The notes beneath the pieces were generated by a model. It saw nothing but the letters and a program-made list of their open reading frames with translations, had not been told where the DNA came from and did not search any database. The position numbers were made by a program, and so were the translations under genes. A stretch of 64,000 nucleotides of DNA, from the NCBI RefSeq assembly GCF_900313065.1, contig NZ_OMPU01000011.1, positions 62,001 to 126,000 on the forward strand. The letters run 5' to 3'. Shown piece by piece: positions 37,321 to 47,717 of the stretch (position 1 is its first letter; each line of letters begins with the position of its first letter). Source of the stretch: Kiloniella sp. EL199 (lineage in GTDB: Bacteria > Pseudomonadota > Alphaproteobacteria > Kiloniellales > Kiloniellaceae).

Positions 37321-39267
37321 TTATCTTCTGGAAAAGAGCTTTTCTATATCAGCAAGCTTCAATTCAATATAAGTCGGGCGTCCGTGGTTGCATTGACCGG
37401 AATGCGGCGTCACTTCCATTTGTCGCAACAAGGCATTCATCTCTTCCCCGTTGAGGCGTCGCCCGGACCGAACAGATCCATGACATGCCATCGTCCCCAG
37501 AACCCGCTCAATCTGTTCTTTCAGGGCCAGCGTCTCCCCGAGCTCTGCAAGCTCATCAGCTAGGTCCGTCACCAAAGCCGCTGCGTTCGCACGCTCTCCA
37601 AGGATTGCAGGGACTTCGCGAACAACAACCGCGCCAGCCCCAAACCCTTCCAGCACTAGTCCCAACTCTGATAACTCATCAGCACGCTTGACCAATCTGT
37701 GAGCAGCATCTTCATCCAGTTCGACAACCTCTGGCAAAAGCAGCATCTGGGTTCTAACCCCCTGCTCAGCCATCTGTGCCTTCATCTTTTCAAGAACCAG
37801 CCTTTCATGGGCCGCATGCTGATCAACAACGACAATTCCGTCTGCAGTCTGCGTTATGATATAATTTTCGTGGAATTGCGCCCGCGCAGCCCCCAGAGGG
37901 TGGGACGCATGATCAAAGTTATCAACATCCGTATTATAACTTTGAGATCCCGCAGTCTCCCCGTCCCATTCCATCGGATTTTCTGAAAGCCCAGATGGAA
38001 AATGTTCTTGCCTGGCTTGCGGAATAAAATCTTCTGCGCCGGGTAAGGCAGATTGTACGTGTCCCATTTGTCCTTCTGATAAAGGCGCATGGTAATCCAT
38101 AACAGCATCAGACAAGCGTCCGGAAGGATAATTAACTGAAGGCCTGGGTTGCCACGTGTAGTCAGTGCTAGGTCGTGAAGACGTATATCCTCCGCTTTGC
38201 TCCCCTCTTGCCCGCGCAGCTTCCAGCATTCCCAAAGCAGCATTTCCAACCGATGTTGAAGCTCGGTGTCCTGCTTCTGCAAGCGCATGTTTACAGGCAC
38301 CGACAATCAAACCACGCACCAAAGCAGCATCTCGGAAACGAACTTCTGTCTTGGCCGGATGTACGTTCACATCAACCATTTCAGGCGGCAGTTCCAAAAA
38401 CAAAGCAAGAAGAGGATGCCGATCTCGTGCCAAAAAATCCTGATAGGCACCTCTCACCGCACCTTGCAATAACCGATCCTTCACCGGGCGACCATTGACA
38501 AAAAGATACTGGTGCTGTGCATTTCCGCGATTGAGTGTTGGCAATCCGATATAACCAGACAGTTTCAAATACTCACGCTCAGCTTCAATAGGCAGTGCGT
38601 TTTCTTCGAATTCACGCGCCATGACAGAAGAAAGACGCTTTAATCTGACTTCGAATAAATCACCGCTACTGGCTCGCAATCTAAGAATCGTTCTTTTCTC
38701 ATCGGAGAGGGAAAAACCTACTTCCGGATTGGCCATGGCCAGACGCTTTAAAACATCTTCGGCATGACTGACTTCCGTTCGGGCAGCTTTTAGAAACTTC
38801 AGCCGTGCAGGAGTTGCAAAAAACAAGTCCCTGATTTCAACCCGCGTTCCAGCATTACATGCTGCGGGTTGAGGATCAGTAACGACACCACCTTCGACCT
38901 TAATTACCCAGGCATCTTCGGCATCCGCTTCGCGACTTGTGATCTGAAGGCGAGCCACAGCACCAATAGAAGGTAAAGCCTCTCCCCGAAACCCAAGTGT
39001 TTTGATGTGAACCAGATCATCACTGGGAAGTTTTGACGTAGCATGGCGTTCAATACAAATGCCAAGTCCTTCACAGCTCATGCCACAACCATCATCTGTA
39101 ACCGAGATATAGCTGCGTCCACCATCACGCATCACGACGTCAATATTACGAGATCCTGCATCCAACGCATTCTCAACCAACTCTTTAATCGCCGCAGCGG
39201 GGCGTTCGATAACTTCACCAGCAGCGATCTGATTAACAAGGGTGTTGGGTAGACGACGAATAAGCAC
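37321..39267 (-). CDS. mutL: DNA mismatch repair protein MutL (endonuclease type)
   Basis: Mismatch repair ATPase that links MutS to strand nicking. It has 648 residues from a GTG at 39267, which has CAGGA upstream; an upstream TTG at 39285 is less likely. The GHKL ATPase motifs are [24 protein letters not shown] (split here), DGCGM and GFRGEAL. A variable linker spans about 345-460. The C-terminal domain keeps the nickase motif [12 protein letters not shown] (DQHAxxExxxxE, near 482), with ACHGSV and CNHGRP. This is the type found in bacteria without MutH. Confidence 0.96.
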   Translation of the reverse strand: MLIRRLPNTLVNQIAAGEVIERPAAAIKELVENALDAGSRNIDVVMRDGGRSYISVTDDGCGMSCEGLGICIERHATSKLPSDDLVHIKTLGFRGEALPSIGAVARLQITSREADAEDAWVIKVEGGVVTDPQPAACNAGTRVEIRDLFFATPARLKFLKAARTEVSHAEDVLKRLAMANPEVGFSLSDEKRTILRLRASSGDLFEVRLKRLSSVMAREFEENALPIEAEREYLKLSGYIGLPTLNRGNAQHQYLFVNGRPVKDRLLQGAVRGAYQDFLARDRHPLLALFLELPPEMVDVNVHPAKTEVRFRDAALVRGLIVGACKHALAEAGHRASTSVGNAALGMLEAARARGEQSGGYTSSRPSTDYTWQPRPSVNYPSGRLSDAVMDYHAPLSEGQMGHVQSALPGAEDFIPQARQEHFPSGLSENPMEWDGETAGSQSYNTDVDNFDHASHPLGAARAQFHENYIITQTADGIVVVDQHAAHERLVLEKMKAQMAEQGVRTQMLLLPEVVELDEDAAHRLVKRADELSELGLVLEGFGAGAVVVREVPAILGERANAAALVTDLADELAELGETLALKEQIERVLGTMACHGSVRSGRRLNGEEMNALLRQMEVTPHSGQCNHGRPTYIELKLADIEKLFSRR

Positions 39268-39366
39268 TGAAAAATTCCTGATCAAAAAATGTCAGACAAT
39301 AGTGAGCTATTGAAGCCTGTAAGACAACAAGCAACCACAAAAATCACTCATCCAAGGAACAAATAA

Positions 39367-40668
39367 TCAGAGATCTTTCAGCATGCGGCGGGCGAGAACT
39401 TTTCCCTGTTCGACAGCAGGTTGATCATAGGGGTTAACCCCCAGAAGATCAGCTGTTATGACAGTTTCCAACATAAAGTGCATGGTCAAGGCACCCAAAG
39501 TTTCTTCATCGATTTTATTCAGTAGAAATTTCCGGACTGGACGCCCATTTTTTGACAAAGTTTGCGTGGTTGCTTCGGCAGATACCGTGAGCAGATCCCC
39601 GAGTGTCCGGCCCCGGAGGTAACTCAGTGAATCTTCGCCCTTTGGCAAAACAGAATCAACAGGCAGCCCTGTCCCCTTGGCATCATGATAGATCATAGTG
39701 AACATCTTGTCCTGAGGACCATCCAGATACAGTTGCAGTTGGCTATGCTGGTCGACGGTTCCAAGCGCCCGAATAGGGGTCGTTCCCTTCCCCTCTTTAC
39801 CCAAACTTTCTGCCCATAACTGATTATACCAGAGCCCAAGATCTGCGAGTCTGTCCTCATAAGGCATGATAACAGTTTGGCGAATACCACGCTGGCGCTG
39901 TAAACCAGTGGCAATGGAAGCACCCACAGCCGCCGGAATGTCTTCCATTTCAGCACCAGAGAAAGCCTGATCAACGACTTTCCGAGCGCCGTCTCTCAAA
40001 GCAGCAGCATCCAAGCCAGCAATCATCGCTGGAAGCAACCCGACCAGAGTGAGAATGCAAAACCGTCCACCTATCAATGGATTTTGGTCAAGGCATTCTA
40101 GCCCCAAATCTCGGGCAAGTTTTCTTAACGGGTTCGGGCGAGGTTCCGTGATAACAGTAACCCGTTCAGATAACTTGTCAGGTCCATACTCCTTCTGGAA
40201 TATCGGCAACAAAGCCATGAATTGGGAAACTGTTTCTGCGGTTGACCCGGACTTGGAAACAACAATCAATCCAGTACGGGAAATATCAAGATGCTTTAAG
40301 AGAACATCAAAACTGTGCGGATCTATATTATCAATAAAATGAAGATGGGGACCTCCGTTAATCGGTCCAAAAGCACTGGTCGCGAGACCATAAAGTGTCC
40401 GTCCACCAAGGGAAGAGCCACCTGTCCCCAAGACAATAACATCATCACAATTATCACGATAGGAAGAAACAACCGTTTGACAGGTGACAAGATCATCTCG
40501 TTCACCCGGAATTGTCAAAAACGGTAAACGTCCATTGTCTTTGTCGTCTTTAAGGCGAGCAAGACTGGCTTTGCATCCCTGAAGTTGCTCTTCAAAAATT
40601 TTCTGTTCCAAACCGCCTTCACCTAGTGTTCTGGCAAGGCAAAATTCTGCATCGTGCGTATAAGACAT
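39367..40668 (-). CDS. pgi: Glucose-6-phosphate isomerase
   Basis: Interconverts glucose-6-phosphate and fructose-6-phosphate. It has 433 residues, shorter than the ~550-residue E. coli type. Recognisable blocks are VIVLGTGGSSLGGRTLYGL, VVSKSGSTAETVSQFMALLP (sugar phosphate site), NPLIGGRFCILTLVGLLPA and GTVDQHSQLQLYLDGP. It lies between the M16 peptidases and mutL on the minus strand. Confidence 0.95.
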   Translation of the reverse strand: MSYTHDAEFCLARTLGEGGLEQKIFEEQLQGCKASLARLKDDKDNGRLPFLTIPGERDDLVTCQTVVSSYRDNCDDVIVLGTGGSSLGGRTLYGLATSAFGPINGGPHLHFIDNIDPHSFDVLLKHLDISRTGLIVVSKSGSTAETVSQFMALLPIFQKEYGPDKLSERVTVITEPRPNPLRKLARDLGLECLDQNPLIGGRFCILTLVGLLPAMIAGLDAAALRDGARKVVDQAFSGAEMEDIPAAVGASIATGLQRQRGIRQTVIMPYEDRLADLGLWYNQLWAESLGKEGKGTTPIRALGTVDQHSQLQLYLDGPQDKMFTMIYHDAKGTGLPVDSVLPKGEDSLSYLRGRTLGDLLTVSAEATTQTLSKNGRPVRKFLLNKIDEETLGALTMHFMLETVITADLLGVNPYDQPAVEQGKVLARRMLKDL

Positions 40669-40782
40669 TGTTTCTTTTATCTATCAAAAAATAAGAGATT
40701 AGTATTACCGATTTGTTGTTAACATCGAAAGCCTTCATCCGACAAAAAACTACTATTAGGGCTTTTGCCATAAAAAGAATCT

Positions 40783-42135
40783 TTATGGAGTAACCGGTAA
40801 CGGTGCCTCTTCCTCTATTCCAACAGGACGCCCGGCAATAACCACAGTCAATGCATCTGCATCAAAAAGCTTTTTCGCTACCCGTTTTGCATCAGCCAAA
40901 GATACCACCTCCAGATACTTGTTCCTCTGATCAAGATAATCAATTCCAAGATCATTTAACTGCATAGCCAGAAGGATATTTGCAACCCGCCCGGTACTGG
41001 TAAAGCTAAGAGGAAAAGAACCTGTTAAATAGGTCTTGGCATCACTCAGTTCTTGCTCACTTGGTCCTTCTTCAGCCATTAAAGACCATTGTTCTTTCAT
41101 AATTCGGATTGTTTCCGCCACCCGTTCATTTTGCGTTGCAACAGACGCCATAAGCAATGGGGCTTGATCCAAGAGGGAAAGATAGCTCCCTACCGAGTAG
41201 GCCAATCCTCTTTTTTCTCGAACTTCCTGATATAAACGGGAAGAAAAACTACCGCCCCCAAGAATATGATTCACAATGAAAGCAGCGTAATAATCAGGAT
41301 CATCACGAGAAATGCCTACTTGTGTCATTAGGACTTCGCTCTGAGGAATATCTTCGTCCAGAATGACGGTTCCGCCTGTAATTGCGGGCCTCGCACCGGG
41401 AATCCAAAATGGTTTCGCTCTCAGGGCAATCCCTTCAAAAGCCTGATCCAAAAGTTGGCCTAGTTCAACGGCATCAATATCGCCAACGACAGCCACGGTA
41501 ATATTGTCGCGGGCAATGTTTTCTCTCAGATACTTTTTCATATCCGAAACAGCTATGTTCTGGAGACTATCAAGCGTACCATCATTTGGTCGACCATAAA
41601 CATGACTGGGATAATAGAGATCACGTAAAGTACTCTGGGCTTTGTACCCCGGATCATCCTGCCGTTGCTTTAGAACGAGTGAAATTTGTGTTCGAATACG
41701 CTCAACAGGCTCACTATCGAACCTTGGTGCTGTCAACGACAGATTCAGCAACCCAAATGCTTCGGCCATGTGTTTTTTCAGAGTGACGAGCTCACCACTA
41801 AAGAACTCACGCCCGGCATCAAAGCCTAGTGAAATCGACGAATCATTCAGTTTGGCTTGAAAAGCTTGCGAATCAAGATCGCCAGCGCCCTCATCGATTG
41901 TTGCCGCAACAAGGTTGGCTAGACCTTCTTTACCATCGGGATCAACGGATGATCCTCCGGTAAAAGCGAACTTCATAGAGATAATCGGATTACTGTGATC
42001 TTCGATAAGCCAAGCCTTTATACCGCCCGGGCTGGTTACCTCAGTGATATCAACCGCAAAGGCTGAAGAAAGGTTATGAAAGATCAGCAAGATTGATAGA
42101 ACAGAAGTAATTCCAAATTTTACAGGGGGTTTCAT
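40783..42135 (-). CDS. M16 family peptidase homologue lacking the zinc motif
   Basis: A 450-residue exported protein with a signal peptide (about 1-27). It has the M16 fold, but where active members have HxxEH this one reads GSSVDPDGKEGLANLVAATIDEG, so it is likely catalytically inert. The region GGGSFSSRLYQEVREKRGLAYSVGSYL, conserved in the second M16 domain, is intact. It starts in a TAATG overlap with the active M16 gene upstream, so the two probably form a heterodimer like mitochondrial processing peptidase. Confidence 0.92.
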   Translation of the reverse strand: MKPPVKFGITSVLSILLIFHNLSSAFAVDITEVTSPGGIKAWLIEDHSNPIISMKFAFTGGSSVDPDGKEGLANLVAATIDEGAGDLDSQAFQAKLNDSSISLGFDAGREFFSGELVTLKKHMAEAFGLLNLSLTAPRFDSEPVERIRTQISLVLKQRQDDPGYKAQSTLRDLYYPSHVYGRPNDGTLDSLQNIAVSDMKKYLRENIARDNITVAVVGDIDAVELGQLLDQAFEGIALRAKPFWIPGARPAITGGTVILDEDIPQSEVLMTQVGISRDDPDYYAAFIVNHILGGGSFSSRLYQEVREKRGLAYSVGSYLSLLDQAPLLMASVATQNERVAETIRIMKEQWSLMAEEGPSEQELSDAKTYLTGSFPLSFTSTGRVANILLAMQLNDLGIDYLDQRNKYLEVVSLADAKRVAKKLFDADALTVVIAGRPVGIEEEAPLPVTP

Positions 42136-43487
42136 TATTTGACCTCCTCTGCTGGTAACAGAACACCCGTTACAGATTGGTTCCTGATAAAGATCTTTTT
42201 TAATAAGCTATTGATCTGTTCAGAGGTAACCGCAGAAATACGTTCAGGCCAGGCTTCAATATCTGCAACAGTTCCGCCTGTTGTCAAAGTACGTCCAATA
42301 ACATTCGGGGCCGCCGAAAGTGAATCTCGAGCAAAAACAGCCGCGTCAACCATGCGAGTTTTAGCCTTACTAACCTCATCCTCGGTTACGCCTTGTGCAA
42401 TTAGTTCAACGAGCTCTTCGTGCAACCGCTTCTCTGCAACATCAATTTCAACACCGGGACGTGGAGAAATATAAAGCGTGAAGGTACTCAAATCATAGGC
42501 ATTAGGGCTATAGGATGTTCCAACAGATGCCGCCAACTTTTCTTCAATAACCAATTTTTTATATAGCTTGCTTGTAGCTCCAGAACCAATAATTTCATCC
42601 AACACCTGAAGAGCATAAGGATCGCTATTCCCAGCCGTTCGATAACTCGGGGCGAGATATCTGATCGTAACGGATGGATTTGTAACCAGATGACTTTCTT
42701 TAATAACCCGTCGGGCAGCATTCTGAGGCGGTTCAGAAATTCTGGTTCGTGCAGGAACATCCCGTTTGGGAATAACGCCGTAATGTTTCTCCGCCAGAAG
42801 CTTAACTTCCTCTGTAGTAACATCGCCTGAAATAATAAGAACCGCATTATTGGGCGCATACCACTTTCTGTAGAACGAAAGCGCCGTTTTCGTATTCAAA
42901 GCTTCAATTTCATGATCCCATCCGATAATGGGAATACGGTAGGGATGATTAAGAAACAAACTAGCCCGCATAACTTCCCCAAGTTGTGCTCCGGGGCTAT
43001 TACCGACACGGCTCCGTCTTTCTTCACGAACCACTTCTCGTTCAGGCAGAACTTTCTCATCATCAAGAATCAACCCTGTCATTCTATCAGCTTCCAGTTC
43101 CATCACCATTTCAAGACGATCTTTAGCTACAGTTTGATGATAGGCAGTATAATCCCATGACGTAAAAGCGTTCTCCTGCCCTCCATTCTTAGCAACCAAT
43201 GCAGAAAATTCGCCCGATTTGAAACGTTTGGTGCCCTTGAACATAAGATGCTCAAGAAAGTGCGCATTACCTGATTCACCAACGTCTTCGTCCGCAGCTC
43301 CGACTTTATACCAAAGCATCTGTGTGACGATTGGCGCTCTGCGATTGGGAACAACGACGACCTCAAGCCCGTTATCCAGCTTAAACATCTCTGGATTAAA
43401 GACAGCACCCTGAACGGGCGATAGAAGCAGCAAAAAGCACCAAACAATAACCTTACAACAGACGACACGTTTAAATATGGAAAGCAT
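42135..43487 (-). CDS. M16 family zinc peptidase (active subunit)
   Basis: Pitrilysin-family metallopeptidase with the inverted zinc motif HFLEH in GNAHFLEHLMFKGTKRF and the distal Glu in ELEADRM. The ATG at 43487 gives a plausible signal peptide (KRVVCCKVIVWCFLLLLSPVQG) and 450 residues. An ATG at 43568 has a better ribosome site (GGGA) but adds an odd 27-residue leader, so the start is uncertain. The second domain has SGATSKLYKKLVIEEKLAASVGTSY. It is paired with the inert M16 gene downstream. Confidence 0.93.
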   Translation of the reverse strand: MLSIFKRVVCCKVIVWCFLLLLSPVQGAVFNPEMFKLDNGLEVVVVPNRRAPIVTQMLWYKVGAADEDVGESGNAHFLEHLMFKGTKRFKSGEFSALVAKNGGQENAFTSWDYTAYHQTVAKDRLEMVMELEADRMTGLILDDEKVLPEREVVREERRSRVGNSPGAQLGEVMRASLFLNHPYRIPIIGWDHEIEALNTKTALSFYRKWYAPNNAVLIISGDVTTEEVKLLAEKHYGVIPKRDVPARTRISEPPQNAARRVIKESHLVTNPSVTIRYLAPSYRTAGNSDPYALQVLDEIIGSGATSKLYKKLVIEEKLAASVGTSYSPNAYDLSTFTLYISPRPGVEIDVAEKRLHEELVELIAQGVTEDEVSKAKTRMVDAAVFARDSLSAAPNVIGRTLTTGGTVADIEAWPERISAVTSEQINSLLKKIFIRNQSVTGVLLPAEEVK

Positions 43488-43634
43488 TTTCAGGACAATC
43501 AGAATGTTTTTAAAAATTGCATTGAACATAACCGCAGGTGACGGAAAACCACAATCAAGCAGTAGCATTCATGTCCCAATAATCTGGCAAAACTAGGGCA
43601 ATGAAGCCAGTTTTTAACCCCTATCCCATGAAAC

Positions 43635-43664
43635 AAAAAAAGCTCCGACCAAATCGGAGCTTTT
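43635..43664 (-). terminator. Intrinsic terminator after bamF
   Basis: 11-base perfect arms AAAAGCTCCGA (43638-43648) and TCGGAGCTTTT (43654-43664) followed on the minus strand by a run of T. It ends the ribF-ileS-lspA-bamF transcript 25 bases after the bamF stop. Confidence 0.92.
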
Positions 43665-43688
43665 CCGGTCAATAGAATTCACACAGTA

Positions 43689-44270
43689 TCAGAAAATATT
43701 ATCAAATACCCCTTCAAGCGGTGCTTCTCGTTCAATCACAATACTCTCGGTTTCACCTTTACCACGTGTACCAAGAGCCGCGTTTTCCTGAATACGTTTA
43801 GCTTCTTTTACCGGGTCAACCACACTGTTAGGTTTTGGCTGATCTTTCCAAAAAATCAGTGTATCAACGACCCGATCACTTTCAGAATTAAGCTGACGTG
43901 TCTCACGATCAATAAGTAAGCGAATATCATCAGGTGCCTCATCTGCACCCGCAGATTCCAGCAATGCCATTTCACCATCACTACGACCAGCTTGTTCCAG
44001 TGCAGAGTTTTTCTGAGGCCCCGCAGTACCGTCAAGATTAAAGACAGCACGTTTGGCTTGTCCCTGGGCAGAGCCTTCTTGGGGACGAAGTGCACCCGGA
44101 CGAGGCGGAGCCAAATTATAATCAGGCGGAAGACTAAGAGGTGCACGAGACACGACCCTAAACTCATCGGGCGCACGCTTTCCTAGTCCAATCTGTTCTT
44201 TCAATCCATCACTACAGCCAGTGATAATCAGGGAGAGAACAACCAACCCAAAAAACTTGATATTTTTCAT
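43689..44270 (-). CDS. bamF: DUF3035 lipoprotein, BamF-like outer-membrane assembly subunit
   Basis: A 193-residue lipoprotein. The signal peptide ends in the lipobox LIITGC (Cys near residue 19), directing it to the outer membrane. The rest is DUF3035: GKRAPDEFRVVSRAPLSLPP, YNLAPPRPGALRPQE and a charged C-terminus. DUF3035 is named BamF in alphaproteobacteria, a subunit of the beta-barrel assembly machine known from Caulobacter. ATG at 44270 is chosen over ATG at 44285 because GGAT is well spaced before it. lspA, which would process it, is the next gene upstream. Confidence 0.88.
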   Translation of the reverse strand: MKNIKFFGLVVLSLIITGCSDGLKEQIGLGKRAPDEFRVVSRAPLSLPPDYNLAPPRPGALRPQEGSAQGQAKRAVFNLDGTAGPQKNSALEQAGRSDGEMALLESAGADEAPDDIRLLIDRETRQLNSESDRVVDTLIFWKDQPKPNSVVDPVKEAKRIQENAALGTRGKGETESIVIEREAPLEGVFDNIF

Positions 44271-44300
44271 GCTTTCGATCCGCATCCTTTTTCAAGGTTT

Positions 44301-44795
44301 CTACTTATTACCCTTAGATGGCGTCAAGAACAAGCCATCATAGAGTAAAACCATGACCCCGATAAAAATAAAGCTGTCCGCAAGATTAAATGCAGGCCAG
44401 GGATTAAATATCCGCCAAGGCAGGAATGATATACTGAAACTCAGAAAATCAACTACACCAATATGAACAAACCGATCAATAACATTCCCTATTGCGCCGC
44501 CGCTAATCAACCCGACTGACAAGGCAATCATCTTGCCTGGCTCTTTATAAAGCCAGACAAACAGTGCAATCACTATAGCTATGGCAACCCCGGCTAAAAG
44601 AAAGGGCCTCCATTCGGAATCACTACCAAACAACCCAAAACTCACCCCGGTATTATACGCCAAAACAAGGTCAAAGAAGCTTGTGACTTCAATGACTTTG
44701 GGCGGGTTCATGACTTCAAGCAATACATACCACTTGCTAGCCTGATCAATTCCAGCAATCAACAGAGCAAGTATCAGAGCCCGGAGAATCATCAA
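44301..44795 (-). CDS. lspA: Lipoprotein signal peptidase
   Basis: Inner-membrane aspartyl peptidase that removes lipoprotein signal peptides. It has 164 residues and four membrane helices. The two catalytic Asp are in GGAIGNVIDRFVHIGVVDFL and FNLADSFIFIGV. It starts 12 bases after ileS, and the lipoprotein gene bamF follows. This ileS-lspA linkage is widespread in proteobacteria. Confidence 0.97.
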   Translation of the reverse strand: MMILRALILALLIAGIDQASKWYVLLEVMNPPKVIEVTSFFDLVLAYNTGVSFGLFGSDSEWRPFLLAGVAIAIVIALFVWLYKEPGKMIALSVGLISGGAIGNVIDRFVHIGVVDFLSFSISFLPWRIFNPWPAFNLADSFIFIGVMVLLYDGLFLTPSKGNK

Positions 44796-44807
44796 ATCAC
44801 CTATGCT

Positions 44808-47651
44808 TTATAAAGACGCAGCCAGAACGCTCGCACAACGACTACAAGTACCTTCAGCATTGGGGTGACTTCCCACATCAGGAAGTACTTTCCAGCAACG
44901 CTCACACTTGTCACCTTCGGCACTATCGACAACAACACCTACGCCATCCACTTCGTTTAAGCGATAAGCTTCCTGTGGAGCATCAGCTTCGACCAATTCA
45001 ATCTGTGACGTAATACAGATATCAGCCATATCAAGATCACCGATAGCTGAAAGTAGTTCTGGGCGGTTGATATAGACCGCTGGACGCGCCTGAAGACTGG
45101 AACCGATTTTTTTCTCGGCTCGCAACACTTCAATTGCCCCGGTCACAACACGGCGAACTTCGCGCACATTGTCCCAGCGTTCTGCCAAAGCATCGTTTTT
45201 CCAATCCACGGGAATTTCAGGGAAAGTACGTAAATGCACAGATTCAGCTTCATCTGTTTTGCCACGTGCCAACCATGCTTCTTCTGTTGTAAAGCATAAA
45301 ATTGGTGCCAGCCATGCGGTCAAAGCATCGAAAAGCGTATCGATAACGGTACGGCATGCACGGCGTTCCAGTGTATCCACGCCGTCGCAATAGAGTGTGT
45401 CCTTGCGAATATCGAGGTAGAAAGCCGAGAGATCAAGCGCACAGAAATTATGCAGCGCCTGGAACATCGCATGATAGTCATAATCAGCACATGACTTTCG
45501 AACAATCGTGTCCAACTCGGTCAGACGATGCAGAACCCATTTTTCCAGTTCAGGCATCTGCTCCGCAGGCAAGCGCTCGGCATCGTTAAAGCCATCAAGA
45601 CTTCCCAGCAGGAAACGCAGCGTGTTTCTCAGACGACGATAGGAATCCGCCTGATACTTCAGAATTTCATCACCAACGCGCAAATCTTGTGAGTAATCAG
45701 ATGCAACCACCCAAAGACGCAGGATATCTGCACCGTATTTGGCATTGATTTCCGCAGGCGCCGTAATGTTGCCCAAAGATTTGGACATCTTGCGGCCTTT
45801 GTTATCCAGAACAAAGCCATGGGTTAAGACAGCATCATATGGGGCACGACCACGCGTACCAGCAGATTCCAATAAAGAAGTATGGAACCAGCCACGATGC
45901 TGATCCGACCCTTCAAGATACAGGTCCGCCGGCCACTTCAATTCCGGGCGAGCTTCAAGCACAAAGCTGTGAGTTGACCCAGAATCAAACCAAACTTCGA
46001 TGACATCCTGAATTTGTTCGTAATCATCCGGGTTGTATTCGTTGCCAAGGAAACGAGCCGGAGGACTGTTAAACCAGGCATCACCACCCTCTTGTTCAAA
46101 AGCATCGACGATACGATCAATAACTTTTTGATCACGCAGAGGTTCACCCGTCTTCTTTTCCATAAAGATTGGCAGTGGAACTCCCCACACTCTTTGGCGA
46201 GATACACACCAGTCCGGACGCCCTTCAATCATCTTGTAAAGACGGGTTGATCCTTTTTCAGGAATGAAACGAGTATCATCAATCGCTTTAAGCGCCTTAT
46301 CCCTCAATTCATTGGTTTCCATTGAAATAAACCACTGAGGCGTCGCACGAAAGACCAATGGCGCTTTGGAGCGCCAGGAATGCGGATAGCTATGACGCAT
46401 TGATCCCTTAGCCAACAAAGAACCTGATTCAATCAGGGCTTTGATCACACGACCATTGGCATCACCTGCTTTACCTTCTTGTGTATAGACACAGGCACCA
46501 GCAAAAAACGGAACGTGATCATAATAAACGCCAGCCTCGTCAATCATCATCGGAACTTCCAGCCCGCGTTGACGACCGAGTTCGTTATCATCCGCACCAT
46601 GACTTGGTGCGATATGCACAAACCCTGTACCAGCATCATTTGTAACAAAGTCTGCGTTTAACAAAGGCACTTCATAATCATAGCCGCCATCAGCACCTTC
46701 AAGTCCATTAAGAGGATGCTTGATCTTGACATTCGAAAGATCAGAAACCGTACCAACTTCGGTCCAGGCCTCGATCTTGGCATCAAGCTTAACCTGCTCG
46801 GCCAGCTCTCTGTTCAATACAAGGCGTTCACCAATTTTGGCAATACTGTTTTCGCCAAGCTCAGTAACTTCATAAACGACATACTCAAACTCTGCGCCAC
46901 AAGCGACAGCCCTGTTTGCCGGGATTGTCCATGGTGTCGTCGTCCAGATGATGATCGATGCGCCTTCAAGTAATGTGTCATTACTGCTGGCAATAGGGAA
47001 ACGCACCCAGATCGTTGGCGATTTCAGTTCGTGATACTCAACCTCGGCGTCGGCCAGAGCAGTCTTCTCAACAACCGACCACAGAACTGCCTTCGTCCCC
47101 ATGTAAAGGCCCTTGTTCATCAAGAACTTACCCATTTCCTTCACAATCAGGGATTCTGATTGGTAGTTCATGGTTTTATAAGGTTTTTCCCAATCGGCTT
47201 CGATACCCAGACGTTTAAATTCTTCGATCTGAATGTTGATCCACTTGTCAGCGAACTCACGACACTCTTTACGGAATTCAACCACGGGAACTTCGTCTTT
47301 ATCCTGACCACGTTCGCGATAACCTTCTTCAACTTTCCATTCAATTGGCAAGCCGTGGCAATCCCAACCCGGTACATAGTGTGCGTCTTTACCCAGCATC
47401 TGTTGAGAACGGTTGATCACATCCTTGAGAACTTTATTGAGGGCGTGCCCCATATGAAGATGACCATTGGCATAGGGAGGGCCATCGTGAAGCGTGAATT
47501 TCTCACGACCTTTACTTTGAGCACGCAGCTTTTCAAACAGCCCAATATCCGCCCAGCGCTGTAAAATTTCTGGCTCTTTTTTGGGCAAGCCAGCGCGCAT
47601 TGGGAAATCAGTCTTGGGGAGAAAAACAGTGTCTTTATAGTCCGTGCTCAT
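44808..47651 (-). CDS. ileS: Isoleucyl-tRNA synthetase
   Basis: Class I aminoacyl-tRNA synthetase charging tRNA-Ile. It has 947 residues. The HIGH motif is HLHMGHA after PYANG, the editing domain region is TTTPWTIPANRAVA, and KMSKSLGN is the KMSKS loop. The C-terminal zinc site CERCWKVLPDVG with CSRCA is that of the classic bacterial (mupirocin-sensitive type) enzyme. It follows ribF by 66 bases. Confidence 0.98.
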   Translation of the reverse strand: MSTDYKDTVFLPKTDFPMRAGLPKKEPEILQRWADIGLFEKLRAQSKGREKFTLHDGPPYANGHLHMGHALNKVLKDVINRSQQMLGKDAHYVPGWDCHGLPIEWKVEEGYRERGQDKDEVPVVEFRKECREFADKWINIQIEEFKRLGIEADWEKPYKTMNYQSESLIVKEMGKFLMNKGLYMGTKAVLWSVVEKTALADAEVEYHELKSPTIWVRFPIASSNDTLLEGASIIIWTTTPWTIPANRAVACGAEFEYVVYEVTELGENSIAKIGERLVLNRELAEQVKLDAKIEAWTEVGTVSDLSNVKIKHPLNGLEGADGGYDYEVPLLNADFVTNDAGTGFVHIAPSHGADDNELGRQRGLEVPMMIDEAGVYYDHVPFFAGACVYTQEGKAGDANGRVIKALIESGSLLAKGSMRHSYPHSWRSKAPLVFRATPQWFISMETNELRDKALKAIDDTRFIPEKGSTRLYKMIEGRPDWCVSRQRVWGVPLPIFMEKKTGEPLRDQKVIDRIVDAFEQEGGDAWFNSPPARFLGNEYNPDDYEQIQDVIEVWFDSGSTHSFVLEARPELKWPADLYLEGSDQHRGWFHTSLLESAGTRGRAPYDAVLTHGFVLDNKGRKMSKSLGNITAPAEINAKYGADILRLWVVASDYSQDLRVGDEILKYQADSYRRLRNTLRFLLGSLDGFNDAERLPAEQMPELEKWVLHRLTELDTIVRKSCADYDYHAMFQALHNFCALDLSAFYLDIRKDTLYCDGVDTLERRACRTVIDTLFDALTAWLAPILCFTTEEAWLARGKTDEAESVHLRTFPEIPVDWKNDALAERWDNVREVRRVVTGAIEVLRAEKKIGSSLQARPAVYINRPELLSAIGDLDMADICITSQIELVEADAPQEAYRLNEVDGVGVVVDSAEGDKCERCWKVLPDVGSHPNAEGTCSRCASVLAASL

Positions 47652-47717
47652 GGAGCCACTCTTCCGTATTTAATAATTATGCCGTTTTAACAATTATATT
47701 TGTTGTTCATCTGTTGC

